Assembly: GCF_963663625.1 (NCBI RefSeq)
Contig: NZ_OY760438.1
Location: forward strand, 682,001 to 746,000
Reading direction: 5' to 3'
DNA length: 64,000 nt
From: an uncultured Ilyobacter sp.
GTDB lineage: Bacteria > Fusobacteriota > Fusobacteriia > Fusobacteriales > Fusobacteriaceae
Made by a program: the position numbers and the translations under genes. The notes beneath the pieces were generated by a model. That model did no database searches and was not told where the DNA came from. It worked only from the letters and a program-made list of their open reading frames with translations. This document shows, one piece after another, positions 33,509 to 42,095 of this stretch (its first letter is position 1; every line of letters starts with the position of its first letter).

Positions 33509-33616
33509 TTATTTAATTTTTTTATACCCCTTAAGCAATTCAGATACACAAATAATAAGACCGACCAATGCAACTCCACCAGATAAAAAATCAAAGATAA
33601 CTTTTGAAGAACTCAT
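33509..33616 (-). CDS. Tiny membrane protein B
   Basis: 35 residues: MSSSKVIFDFLSGG, a membrane helix VALVGLIICVSEL, and a basic end (KGYKKIK). GGGAGAG precedes the ATG. It lies 47 bases upstream of protein A on the same strand and shares the GLIICVSE core and the basic tail. Function unknown; size and form resemble single-span regulators or type I toxin-like peptides, but no antitoxin RNA is evident. Confidence 0.6.
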   Translation of the reverse strand: MSSSKVIFDFLSGGVALVGLIICVSELLKGYKKIK

Positions 33617-33979
33617 TCTTTTCACTCTCCCTATACAGCAAACATACTTTATTCACTTTTTTTATGTACTCCTAATTTTTTTCTATTTAATTTTATCTGT
33701 TTTTGTCCTATAAATAGTCTATAATAAGTATTATTACCCACAAAAGTGCTTTTTTCCAACTATTTTTTTTATATAGTTTCAGTTAATATCATATATTGGA
33801 ATTATTAATAAAAAATTAATTATGAACTATATTTTCAATCCTTGCTAATATCTGAATTAATTTTTTATAAGAAGAGTTTTTAATTGAAGCTATTAAATAA
33901 AATATAATTTTATGTTGCTCAATTTTTATATTAAAGGTATATTTTAAGAGATAAAATTACTAACTGATGGAGGTTTTTT
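33617..33979. other. Intergenic region before the cobalamin-sensor gene
   Basis: 363 very AT-rich bases with the divergent 5' regions of the tiny-protein pair and the cobalamin protein. A promoter (33915-33943) is the only clear element. Confidence 0.4.
33915..33943 (+). promoter_or_regulatory. Probable promoter of the cobalamin-sensor operon
   Basis: TTGCTC at 33915-33920, 17-base spacer, TATATT at 33938-33943, 36 bases ahead of the start codon. Confidence 0.5.
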
Positions 33980-35101
33980 ATGAAAAATATATACTCTGTT
34001 CCCAGAGGAGAGGTGGTTTCATACGCCTCTGCCGCTGAATACGAAAAAAATATACCTACTATGACAGAATCTGTAAATTCTATTATGACCAAAATCAATT
34101 CTACTGAAAATTTAATTGGGGATAACCCATTGTCCGTAATGCATGATAATCATATTCACCATTCCAAATTTATGGCAAACATCTTCAAATTAAATGACTA
34201 CGAACTTCTCAATAACACATTGAAATGGGTTTTAAACAGTTATGTCAGCAGGGGGTTTAAAAGTAAGTATTTCCAAATAGAACTAGATACCTGGATCTCC
34301 GTTATCAGGGATACCCTAGAACCAAATTATTCTTCAGGAATAATAAAAATATACCAATGGATGAAGTCTGCCCTGGAAAACATAGAAAGAGAAAATAAAA
34401 ATTTAATAAATGAAATCCCATATCCCTTTGATTCTGACTGGGAGAATGTCAAAAATAAATTTTTTAACTTGCTCATCAAAGGAAATTCAGCTGAGGCTCT
34501 GTCATTTTCAAAATCCATTGTTCACGACAGGGAATCTCTAGAAAATTTTTATTCCAAGGTAATAACGTATTCCATGTACGAAGTTGGTCTGCTTTGGGAA
34601 AAAGGTTTGATATCAGTTGCTCAGGAGCACCTTGCCACGTCCATCGTTATGAGAATCATATCTTATCTGTATATGAATTTTATTTTGATTGAAAGTAGTA
34701 AGGGAAAGGCTATTATAACCGCCTCAGCAAATGAATTTCATGAAATAGGAGCAAGGATCATATCTGACCAGCTTGAATTAGACGGATGGAATGTCTTATA
34801 CCTCGGAGCAAATATACCTAATGAAGAATTGATAAAAATAATAAAAGAGGAAAATCCAGATTTCATAGGCATATCTGTTGCCATGGCATTCAATATAAAT
34901 AAGGTCAAAGAACTTGTTGCTCAAATAAGGTCTGATTCGACCCTGAATTACATGAAAATTTTAGTTGGAGGACATGCATTTACCTTCGGAGGTGACAGCA
35001 AGGAAAAAATAGGAGCAGATAAAATTTCATTCAGTATAGATGAAACAATAAATACAGCAAGATTGTGGTGGGATGATAAAAGTGAATCTAAATTTAAATA
35101 A
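33980..35101 (+). CDS. Cobalamin-binding sensor with photoreceptor signature
   Basis: 373 residues. The N-terminal 150 residues are helical with no DNA-binding motif. Then comes a B12 cap domain with W206-x9-E216-H217 (LWEKGLISVAQEHLA), the signature of adenosylcobalamin photoreceptors such as CarH, followed by a Rossmann B12 domain with E252-x-H254-x-x-G257, the lower-ligand motif, and VGGHAFTFGG near the end. Unlike CarH it lacks a MerR domain. The 3' end overlaps the GGDEF gene by 29 bases, so the two are made together. It is not an enzyme subunit by context: no methyltransferase is near. Confidence 0.8.
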   Translation: MKNIYSVPRGEVVSYASAAEYEKNIPTMTESVNSIMTKINSTENLIGDNPLSVMHDNHIHHSKFMANIFKLNDYELLNNTLKWVLNSYVSRGFKSKYFQIELDTWISVIRDTLEPNYSSGIIKIYQWMKSALENIERENKNLINEIPYPFDSDWENVKNKFFNLLIKGNSAEALSFSKSIVHDRESLENFYSKVITYSMYEVGLLWEKGLISVAQEHLATSIVMRIISYLYMNFILIESSKGKAIITASANEFHEIGARIISDQLELDGWNVLYLGANIPNEELIKIIKEENPDFIGISVAMAFNINKVKELVAQIRSDSTLNYMKILVGGHAFTFGGDSKEKIGADKISFSIDETINTARLWWDDKSESKFK

Positions 35102-36023
35102 CAGCAAAATTTTATTGGATTATTTAACTGACAATAGCAATGATCCTATTGTCACACTTACAGAAGATTTCAAAATAAAGGAGTACAACAAGGCCTTTGA
35201 AAGGTTAGTTGATGATCCACACAATATGAAGAGTACTTTTTTTGAAGAAACTTTCGGAAAGATAAGTGCCTCTCCGGAAAAACATACTGACGAAAGTCAT
35301 AATATAAAAGAGATAAGTGCAAGCTATAGATCAAAATCTGGCTCTGTCACTCATTTACAGGGAATTTTAATAAAAAAAAATAATGAAATAGTTATTATTT
35401 TTAAAAATTTTATGATCTGTGAGTCTCAAATAATAGACGAGATCTCTAAAATGAATATTGAAATGTCAAACCTGGCGAGAGAGTTGTCTAAAAAAAATTT
35501 TCAATTAAAGCTAGCCAATGAGAAAATCACAAAATTATTAAATACCGATTTCCTAACAGGTCTTTATAACAGGAAGTGTTTCTTTGAACGTTTAGAAGAA
35601 TTGGTATCCTTAAAAAAAAGAAAAAGATGTTTTAACATAGGGGTTATTTTTGCTGATATAGACTTTTTCAAAAGTATAAACGACACTTACGGGCACGATA
35701 CAGGAGACTTTGTCTTAATAAAGTTCTCCCAGATGCTCAAAGAAAGTCTTCGAAAAGAAGACATAGTTGCTAGAATTGGAGGAGAAGAATTCTGCATTAT
35801 TGTTCAGTGCACAGAAGATAACTTCCTAGTAAATATCTCTGAAAAAATAAGAAAAAATTGTGAGTTATTGATATTTGAAAATACAGATATTAAAATTACA
35901 GCAAGTTTTGGGGCTACTTTTTATAGAGAATGGGAAGAGATAGATTGTGTCATCAAAAGAGCCGATGAAAATATGTATGCGGCAAAAAGTAGCGGCAGAA
36001 ATAAAGTCATATTCTCTCCATAA
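35073..36023 (+). CDS. PAS-GGDEF diguanylate cyclase
   Basis: 316 residues. A PAS-like sensory domain (about 12-115) and a short helical linker (about 118-155) precede a GGDEF domain. Active-site loop GGEEF is at 236-240, metal-binding D195 in FADIDFFK, and the product-inhibition site R227-x-x-D230 is exactly five residues before GGEEF. So it should make cyclic di-GMP and be feedback-inhibited. ATG 35073 is used here; GTG 35082 is better spaced from the GGTGGG ribosome site. Overlap with the cobalamin protein gene suggests that protein controls it. Confidence 0.9.
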   Translation: MIKVNLNLNNSKILLDYLTDNSNDPIVTLTEDFKIKEYNKAFERLVDDPHNMKSTFFEETFGKISASPEKHTDESHNIKEISASYRSKSGSVTHLQGILIKKNNEIVIIFKNFMICESQIIDEISKMNIEMSNLARELSKKNFQLKLANEKITKLLNTDFLTGLYNRKCFFERLEELVSLKKRKRCFNIGVIFADIDFFKSINDTYGHDTGDFVLIKFSQMLKESLRKEDIVARIGGEEFCIIVQCTEDNFLVNISEKIRKNCELLIFENTDIKITASFGATFYREWEEIDCVIKRADENMYAAKSSGRNKVIFSP

Positions 36024-36189
36024 ATGTTTACATAGAATATAAAGGTCACTAATAAGTGACCAAATTTTACCGAAAAGATTTTAATTTACTGGTCTCCTAT
36101 GAATATTGTTTTTCTAGTTTTTTTGATGTTTTTTTGATAAAATCTTAGAATAACTTTAAAATTAAGTTTTTAAAAATATCGGAGGCAGC

Positions 36190-37140
36190 ATGACTACAAT
36201 TTTTTCGCCCTATAAGATAAAAAATATAGATATTAAAAACAGAATTGTCCTGCCACCCATGGTCAGGTTTTCCCTTGTAAAAAAAGACGGGCTTGTTACA
36301 AAAGACCTCGTAGACTGGTATGAAAACATCGCCAAAAATGGTATAGGACTTATAATCGTAGAAGCCTCATGTGTAGCTTCCGATGGCAAGCTCCGTCCGA
36401 ATCAGATAGGCATATGGGATGATAGCTTTATTCCGGGCCTTTCTGAAATAGCCAAAATATGCCGTAAGTGGAATGTCCCCGCACTGATACAGATACATCA
36501 TGCGGGCTTCAAAGAGGAGATCTCTACCGTTGATGAAAAAAACCTAGATAAAATACTAGATAAATTTGTAGAGGCCTTTCACAGGGCGAAAAAATGCGGA
36601 TTTGACGGGATTGAGATTCACGGGGCACATACTTATCTTCTTTCACAACTGAACTCAAGACTATGGAATACCCGTACAGATAAATATGGTGGAACCTTCG
36701 AAAAAAGAATGTACTTTAACAAGAGGCTCATAGAACGTACCAGAGGCATTTTTGACGAAAATTTCATTCTTGGCTATAGAATGGGTGGGAACGAACCCCA
36801 TCTAGAGGATGGCGTACAGATAGCGAGATATTTAGAGAGTATAGGGGTTGATCTTCTACATGTATCTAGTGGAATTCCAGATCCTGACTATAAATCGGAT
36901 ATCAAGATCGATCTTCCAAAAGACTTTTCACTAGACTGGGTCATCTATCTGGGTACAGAGATAAAAAAAAATGTAAATATACCTGTTATCGGTGTAAGAA
37001 AAATAAAAACAGAAAAAGATGCCAGCTGGCTCATAGAAAATCTTCTCCTTGACTTTGTTGCAATAGGAAGAGGTCTTATTGCAAGACCCCACTGGATGAA
37101 GTGGGCAAAAAAGCAATATAAAAAAAGAACAAAATTATAA
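36190..37140 (+). CDS. Old-yellow-enzyme family NADH:flavin oxidoreductase
   Basis: 316 residues, the single-domain form without the C-terminal FeS/FAD part. FSPYKIKNIDIKNRIVLPPM is the FMN-binding start; IHGAHTYLLSQLNSRLWN gives the catalytic His and substrate loop; AIGRGLIARP binds the FMN phosphate. Members reduce activated C=C bonds. GGAGG at 36180-36184 precedes the ATG. Physiological substrate unknown. Confidence 0.9.
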   Translation: MTTIFSPYKIKNIDIKNRIVLPPMVRFSLVKKDGLVTKDLVDWYENIAKNGIGLIIVEASCVASDGKLRPNQIGIWDDSFIPGLSEIAKICRKWNVPALIQIHHAGFKEEISTVDEKNLDKILDKFVEAFHRAKKCGFDGIEIHGAHTYLLSQLNSRLWNTRTDKYGGTFEKRMYFNKRLIERTRGIFDENFILGYRMGGNEPHLEDGVQIARYLESIGVDLLHVSSGIPDPDYKSDIKIDLPKDFSLDWVIYLGTEIKKNVNIPVIGVRKIKTEKDASWLIENLLLDFVAIGRGLIARPHWMKWAKKQYKKRTKL

Positions 37141-37257
37141 CTAAAACTTGAATTTTTTTACCATTCTAACGCTCTATAGAAGGAATCACACCTATTTTCG
37201 GTAAATAATCTTAATGGGTACTTCTCAAAGACCAATGTCCTCAAGAGGTGTGGAGAT

Positions 37258-37581
37258 ATGGAACTAAAAAAAATTCTTATAATAATAACTGATTCCACTT
37301 TGATTCTGTCTATTGCCATTATCCTAGTTGGATGTATAGGGGCTCTTTGTCAAAATATTTGGCTTGGAAAGCGGGGTACAAAAAAGTTTAAGGCACAAAA
37401 GATCAGAAAAAAGTCTATTATTCCTTATATAATGGTTTTTTTTCCTCTTCCTTTTACTACTTACACCTACATTTTTTTTAGGTCTATAACGAGTAAACAT
37501 CCACGGATAGATTTAAAAAAAATACCTATTATGAGAAAACAGGTTTTTAATTTTTATTTCAAAAAAAAACGTCATAAATAA
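37258..37581 (+). CDS. Small basic membrane protein
   Basis: 107 residues with two hydrophobic segments (about 5-30 and 55-75) and a very basic C-terminus (FKKKRHK). GAGGTGTGGAG precedes the ATG and a terminator follows. No family recognised. Confidence 0.6.
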   Translation: MELKKILIIITDSTLILSIAIILVGCIGALCQNIWLGKRGTKKFKAQKIRKKSIIPYIMVFFPLPFTTYTYIFFRSITSKHPRIDLKKIPIMRKQVFNFYFKKKRHK

Positions 37582-37622
37582 AAAAATCATGGCACTCCTA
37601 TTGGAATGGTCATGATTTTTTT
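37581..37622. terminator. Bidirectional terminator before ilvN
   Basis: AAAAAATCATG (37581-37591) pairs with CATGATTTTTT (37611-37621); A/T tracts on both sides serve the plus-strand gene and ilvN. Confidence 0.85.
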
Positions 37623-37637
37623 ATCTCAAGTTTAAAA

Positions 37638-38123
37638 TTACAATTCACTTCCTCTTGTCATGCTCGTAACTCCAGTTCTTGCAACTTCTAAAATACCAAA
37701 GGTTTCAACATAATCAAGGAATCCTTCTATTTTTTCTTTTCCACCTGTGATCTCTATTATTAGGCTCTCTCTTCCAACATCTACAATATTTCCCCTATAG
37801 ATTGTAGTCACCTGCATTATTTCAGCCCTTCTAGAGTCATCAGCCTTTAGCTTTATAAGAGCTAGTTCTCTGTCAACACTATTTTTTTCATCAAATTCTT
37901 TTACAAATCTCACGTCAAAAAGTTTTTCTGCCTGAGCCATTATCTGGTGAACTGCATACTCATCCCAGTTTCCACATACAGTCATTCTTACTAGCTCTTG
38001 AGGGTAACTCTCCCCTGCGGTTATGGTTTCTATGTTGATTCCTCTTTTTTGAAACAACCCTGATATTTTACTCAAAACCCCTGGCTTATTGTTCATGATT
38101 ATAAGTATTTCCCTGTATTTCAT
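37638..38123 (-). CDS. ilvN: Acetolactate synthase small subunit
   Basis: 161 residues from the ATG at 38123 with GGGAGTGAG in front; the frame stays open 23 codons further into ilvB, which is fortuitous. The ACT domain (3-75: MNNKPGVLSKISGLFQKRGI) binds valine for feedback control, and the C-terminal half (residues 85-161) activates the large subunit. It starts 5 bases after the ilvB stop. Confidence 0.94.
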   Translation of the reverse strand: MKYREILIIMNNKPGVLSKISGLFQKRGINIETITAGESYPQELVRMTVCGNWDEYAVHQIMAQAEKLFDVRFVKEFDEKNSVDRELALIKLKADDSRRAEIMQVTTIYRGNIVDVGRESLIIEITGGKEKIEGFLDYVETFGILEVARTGVTSMTRGSEL

Positions 38124-38128
38124 ACCAC

Positions 38129-39814
38129 TCACTCCCCTATTATTGTTTCTGAAAAAGACTTCCCTGCCGGTATTATCGGATATACATTGCACTCTCTAGG
38201 TACTACTACATCCACTACAAGTGGCCGGTCATCATTTATCATTCCTTCGATCTGCCTTAGTTCCTCTACGCTGCTTACCCTTACTCCCCTTAATCCGTTT
38301 GCCTCTGCAAGCTTCACAAAATCAGGGTTTATATCCAAAATTACTTCAGAATATCTCTTTTGATTAAAAAGTTCCTGCCATTGTCTGACCATCCCCAATG
38401 TTCCATTGTTCAGTATAAAAATCTTTACAGGAAGGTTATATTGTCTCAACATGATTAGCTCCTGCTGATTCATCTGAAATCCTCCATCCCCTATTATGGA
38501 TATTACTCTTTTCCCTGGGTTACCCACCTGTGCCCCTATTGCCGCAGGTAGACCATAGCCCATTGTTCCAGCCCCTCCTGAGGTACAAAAAGAAAGAGGC
38601 TGCTTAAATTTAAAGTGCTGAGCAGTAAACATCTGATGCTGCCCCACATCTGTGACCACTATGCTGCTCTCTGGCAAAATCTCTCCTAGATATTTAATTG
38701 TACTTATCTGGTTCAGGCAGTCCTCTTGAGATTCCTCATCTAGTATATAGGACTCGCACTTTTCCATCCATTCAGAAAAATCAGCCTCTATGCCCACATT
38801 AAATAGATCCTCTAAGACATCTTTTGCATCTCCCACCAAAGGAAGGTCCACTTTTACATTTTTATTTATTTCCGCTGCATCTATATCCACATGTATTTTT
38901 TTTGCATGAGGTGCAAATCTTTGCGGATCTCCTACAATCCTGTCATCGAATCTCATCCCTAGAGAAATTATAAGGTCCGCTTCATTCACGCATCTGTTGG
39001 CCCATACCTTCCCGTGCATTCCTATCATCCCCATATGACCTGGAAAATTGTAAGGAACAGCCCCTAACCCCATAAGTGTAGCCACGCTAGGAGCATTTAT
39101 TTGGGATAACAATTTTCTGGTTTCTTCAGCTGCACCTGCATTCATGACTCCTCCACCTATTATAAATACAGGGTGATTTGATTTTTTTATCATCTCTGCA
39201 GCAGTTTCGATATCTTTCGAACTATACTTTTTAGGATATTTATTCCCAACATACTCACAGTGAACTGCAAAAAGTTCTTCAAATTTTTCCATTGAGATCT
39301 CCTGCATCTGCACATCTTTTGGAATATCTACAAGTACGGGTCCAGGTCTCCCCTTTTTCGTGAGTTCATAGGCTTCCTTCAAAATACCGGGAAGTTCCTC
39401 AATATTTTTTACAAGATAATTATGCTTTGTAATAGGCGAAGTTATACCCAATATATCTGATTCCTGGAAAGAGTCTCTTCCAAGAAAACTTGTTGGAACC
39501 TGTCCTGTTATTACAAGAAGAGGCACTGAATCCATATATGCAGTCATTATTCCCGTAACTGTATTCGTAGCTCCAGGTCCGGAAGTCGCTATGCACACTC
39601 CTGTTTTTCCAGTAGTCCTAGCATAGCCGTCTGCAGCATGAGTAGCCCCCTGCTCATGTCTTGCTAAATAATGTTTTATTCCCTGAAAATCGTAAAAAGC
39701 ATCATAAATTGGAATAACTGCTCCTCCAGGATAGCCAAATATATCTTTTACACCCATCCTTTTTAAAACTTCCAGAACGATTCTTGATCCTTTTAAAAAA
39801 CTTTTATAACTCAT
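38129..39814 (-). CDS. ilvB: Acetolactate synthase large subunit
   Basis: 561 residues. TPP enzyme of branched-chain amino acid synthesis. GYPGGAVIPIYD and E54 in HEQGATHAADGYAR activate TPP; the GDGGFQMNQQEL loop binds TPP-magnesium; QESDILGITSPITKH and the FDDR region match the FAD-containing AHAS type rather than the catabolic one. GGGGGTGG precedes the ATG. It is controlled by the attenuator leader upstream. Confidence 0.95.
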   Translation of the reverse strand: MSYKSFLKGSRIVLEVLKRMGVKDIFGYPGGAVIPIYDAFYDFQGIKHYLARHEQGATHAADGYARTTGKTGVCIATSGPGATNTVTGIMTAYMDSVPLLVITGQVPTSFLGRDSFQESDILGITSPITKHNYLVKNIEELPGILKEAYELTKKGRPGPVLVDIPKDVQMQEISMEKFEELFAVHCEYVGNKYPKKYSSKDIETAAEMIKKSNHPVFIIGGGVMNAGAAEETRKLLSQINAPSVATLMGLGAVPYNFPGHMGMIGMHGKVWANRCVNEADLIISLGMRFDDRIVGDPQRFAPHAKKIHVDIDAAEINKNVKVDLPLVGDAKDVLEDLFNVGIEADFSEWMEKCESYILDEESQEDCLNQISTIKYLGEILPESSIVVTDVGQHQMFTAQHFKFKQPLSFCTSGGAGTMGYGLPAAIGAQVGNPGKRVISIIGDGGFQMNQQELIMLRQYNLPVKIFILNNGTLGMVRQWQELFNQKRYSEVILDINPDFVKLAEANGLRGVRVSSVEELRQIEGMINDDRPLVVDVVVPRECNVYPIIPAGKSFSETIIGE

Positions 39815-39926
39815 CTGTATCTTCCACCCCCGTGTTTAACTAATTCTTAGTTGCTGCCATTAGATGTATTACCCACTGCTATTTAATTTACCAAATGACT
39901 GACTAGATCTATCAATGATATCTACC

Positions 39927-40060
39927 TAAAAAAAAAAGCTTAAACCAGATGGCTCAAGCTTGTTTTGATTCATTGTAAACTCTCAGCTCAAGCCTTTTTT
40001 ATGAGGATCAAAACAGGGCTCAAACTTCATATGTAAAAAACCTTAGTTTTTACAAAGTTT
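39927..40060 (-). ncRNA. Attenuator leader of ilvBN
   Basis: Read on the minus strand, four segments compete. Segment 1 (40026-40017) pairs with 2 (39994-39985), 2 pairs with 3 (39960-39951), and 3 pairs with 4 (39946-39937), each over 10 bases with G-T pairs allowed. The 3:4 hairpin is followed by eleven T's (terminator). GTTTTGAT/ATCAAAAC (40014-40007 with 39969-39962) adds a further helix. 2:3 would prevent termination. No T-box sequence (TGGNACCGCG) was found. Confidence 0.75.
39983..40030 (-). CDS. Possible leader peptide of the ilv attenuator
   Basis: 15-codon frame MKFEPCFDPHKKGLS that spans segments 1 and 2, with its TGA at the end of segment 2. A ribosome finishing it would free segment 3 to form the terminator. 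AAGG lies about 10 bases ahead, a weak ribosome site. It holds only one Leu and no Ile or Val, so it is not a classical ilv leader peptide; it may be chance. Confidence 0.25.
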   Translation of the reverse strand: MKFEPCFDPHKKGLS

Positions 40061-40222
40061 AAACCTGAGAGCAAATCAGTATGATAATTAGAAAAAATTT
40101 ATATTCAAATCTATTAAAAGTCATATTATTTCCCCTGTAAATAGCTTTTATTAGTACTAATCATATAGTAATTTTGTCCATTTGTCAACGATTTTTAAAC
40201 AATCAATCTTTATTTCCTTCAA

Positions 40223-40846
40223 TTATCTACCCCATTCATTGGGATTTTTATTCCATTTCATTGCTATTTCAGCCTCTTCTGAGTTTAGATAATTATCAGT
40301 CTCTGCAAGTCCTATAAGAGTTGAAAAGCTTGATATTGTTTGACACTCACACTTTGCATCTTCAAAACTCTTTGCTGCTTTTTCAAACTCATAAGAAAAT
40401 ATTGCTAACACCTCTACATGAGCTGCACCAGCTTCTCTTGCTGCTTCAACAGCTTTTATAGAGCTCCCTCCGGTAGATATGAGGTCCTCTATAACCACCA
40501 CTCTCTTACCATTGAGATCCGCCCCTTCTATCTGTTTCCCTGCTCCGTGCTCTTTTTTCTTTGATCTGATATACGACATAGGTTTATCCAACTTTTCGGC
40601 TATAAATGCTGCCCAAGGTATTCCTGCCGTTGCAGTTCCTGCAACTACATCATAGTCTTTATTTTTTAGAAGTTCTATGAATCCTTCCACTACTATTTTT
40701 CTTCCTTGAGGATAGCCTATAACCTTTCTGTTGTCACAGTAAATAGGACTTTTTATTCCAGATACGTAGGTAAAAGGATCCTTTACATTTAGTCTTACTG
40801 CCTCTGTATCTAAAAGTACCTTTGCTACCTCTTTTGCTCTATCCAT
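40223..40846 (-). CDS. pyrE: Orotate phosphoribosyltransferase
   Basis: 207 residues from ATG 40846; the frame is open 14 codons further but the start overlapping the end of pyrC is favoured. VVVIEDLISTGGSSI is the PRPP-binding motif, SYIRSKKKEHGAGKQIEG the flexible active-site loop. It converts orotate and PRPP to OMP. Last gene of the pyr operon; its start overlaps the pyrC stop by 8 bases. Confidence 0.95.
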   Translation of the reverse strand: MDRAKEVAKVLLDTEAVRLNVKDPFTYVSGIKSPIYCDNRKVIGYPQGRKIVVEGFIELLKNKDYDVVAGTATAGIPWAAFIAEKLDKPMSYIRSKKKEHGAGKQIEGADLNGKRVVVIEDLISTGGSSIKAVEAAREAGAAHVEVLAIFSYEFEKAAKSFEDAKCECQTISSFSTLIGLAETDNYLNSEEAEIAMKWNKNPNEWGR

Positions 40847-42095
40847 TAAATTCCACTTCCCTTCCGATTTTGTTTTTAAAGTTTCCACTTTTGTATACTA
40901 TCTCTCCCCTGACAATGGTCGTCACAACGGTTCCACCTGTCTTCATTCCTTCATAAGGACTCCAACCACACTTTGAGACTACCTCTTCTCTTTTTATGAT
41001 TCTCTCTAGGTCCATGTCTAGCTCTACAAAGTCAGCATCATATCCAACCTTTATTTTACCTTTATTATTTATACCAAATATTTTGGCAGGATTTCCACTC
41101 ATAACCTCTATAAGCCTCTTCATGCTTATCTTGCCGTCCTTCACACCTCTTAGCATCATCTCAAGAGAGTGCTCTACTCCCGGAATTCCAAAGGTTGTCT
41201 TTTCCATTTTTTCTGATAGAAGATGAGGTGCGTGGTCTGTTCCAACTGTGTCTATTGTACCATTTCTCAGAGCCTCCCAAAGGCTCCTGTTGTCGTCACT
41301 GCTTTTCAGATCTGGTTTCATAATAAGAAGTTTTTTACTCTCCTCATTTTCATCTCTGTGATTGGTATTTAGAAAAAGGTGATGTGGAGTTACCTCACCG
41401 TAAACCTTCACTCCTTCAGATTTTGCTTTTATAAGCTCACCTATTTCTTCTCTAAGAGAAAGATGACAGAGATACAGCCGGTTCCCATTTTTTCTGCTGA
41501 GAGAGATGGCTTTCTTCACCATCTCCTCCTCTGCATGGACACTTACAATCTTAGAAGATGAAAAAATTTCATTTAAAATTTCATCACTTTCAACCATCAT
41601 CTTCCCTGTAGAAATATTGAGAAATACCTTTGTAGAAGCTACATTTTTCACTTTTTTTATTTCTTGGCTGTTGTTGTCACCGCTGCCACCAAAATGAAAA
41701 CCATAATCTACATAGCTTTTGTTATTAAATATTTCTCTCTTTTCTTCGAGGGCTTCTTCTGTAATCGTCGCCGGGATAGTATTAGGCATATCTACAAAGG
41801 TAGTCACACCACCCTTAGCACATGACATAGAGCCAGTCGTTACACTCTCCTTGTGAGTTAGTCCAGGGTCCCTCATATGGACATGAACGTCTATCACTCC
41901 CGGGATAAGATACCTTCCTTCAAGGTCTAGATATTCCATCTTAACAAGGTGTGTATCATTTCTAAATATTTTTTTAATAGCATCCTCTATACCTATCTCC
42001 TGAGATATCTCGGTTATTTTCCCTTTTGATACAAGAATATCCCTTAGTCCCTCTTCTCCATTATCCAGTACCAGCCTGGCATTTTTTATTAGCAT
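40839..42095 (-). CDS. pyrC: Dihydroorotase
   Basis: 418 residues, the type I (PyrC/CAD-like) length. IDVHVHMRDPG is the zinc-binding start of the amidohydrolase barrel; HAEEE, HLSL and the TDHAPH motif supply the remaining ligands and catalytic Asp. It cyclises carbamoyl aspartate. Overlaps pyrF by 7 bases and pyrE by 8, so all three are translationally coupled. Confidence 0.95.
   Translation of the reverse strand: MLIKNARLVLDNGEEGLRDILVSKGKITEISQEIGIEDAIKKIFRNDTHLVKMEYLDLEGRYLIPGVIDVHVHMRDPGLTHKESVTTGSMSCAKGGVTTFVDMPNTIPATITEEALEEKREIFNNKSYVDYGFHFGGSGDNNSQEIKKVKNVASTKVFLNISTGKMMVESDEILNEIFSSSKIVSVHAEEEMVKKAISLSRKNGNRLYLCHLSLREEIGELIKAKSEGVKVYGEVTPHHLFLNTNHRDENEESKKLLIMKPDLKSSDDNRSLWEALRNGTIDTVGTDHAPHLLSEKMEKTTFGIPGVEHSLEMMLRGVKDGKISMKRLIEVMSGNPAKIFGINNKGKIKVGYDADFVELDMDLERIIKREEVVSKCGWSPYEGMKTGGTVVTTIVRGEIVYKSGNFKNKIGREVEFNG

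Noticed and set aside
33301-33616. Type I toxin-antitoxin locus
   Set aside because: The peptides have toxin-like size, but no antisense RNA promoter or typical long repeat was found.
36044-36061. Terminator after the GGDEF gene
   Set aside because: The GGTCACT/AGTGACC hairpin is clear, but no T run follows on the plus strand, so its role is uncertain.
39815-40222. T-box riboswitch before ilvB
   Set aside because: No TGGNACCGCG-type box on the minus strand; the competing repeats explain the terminator without it.
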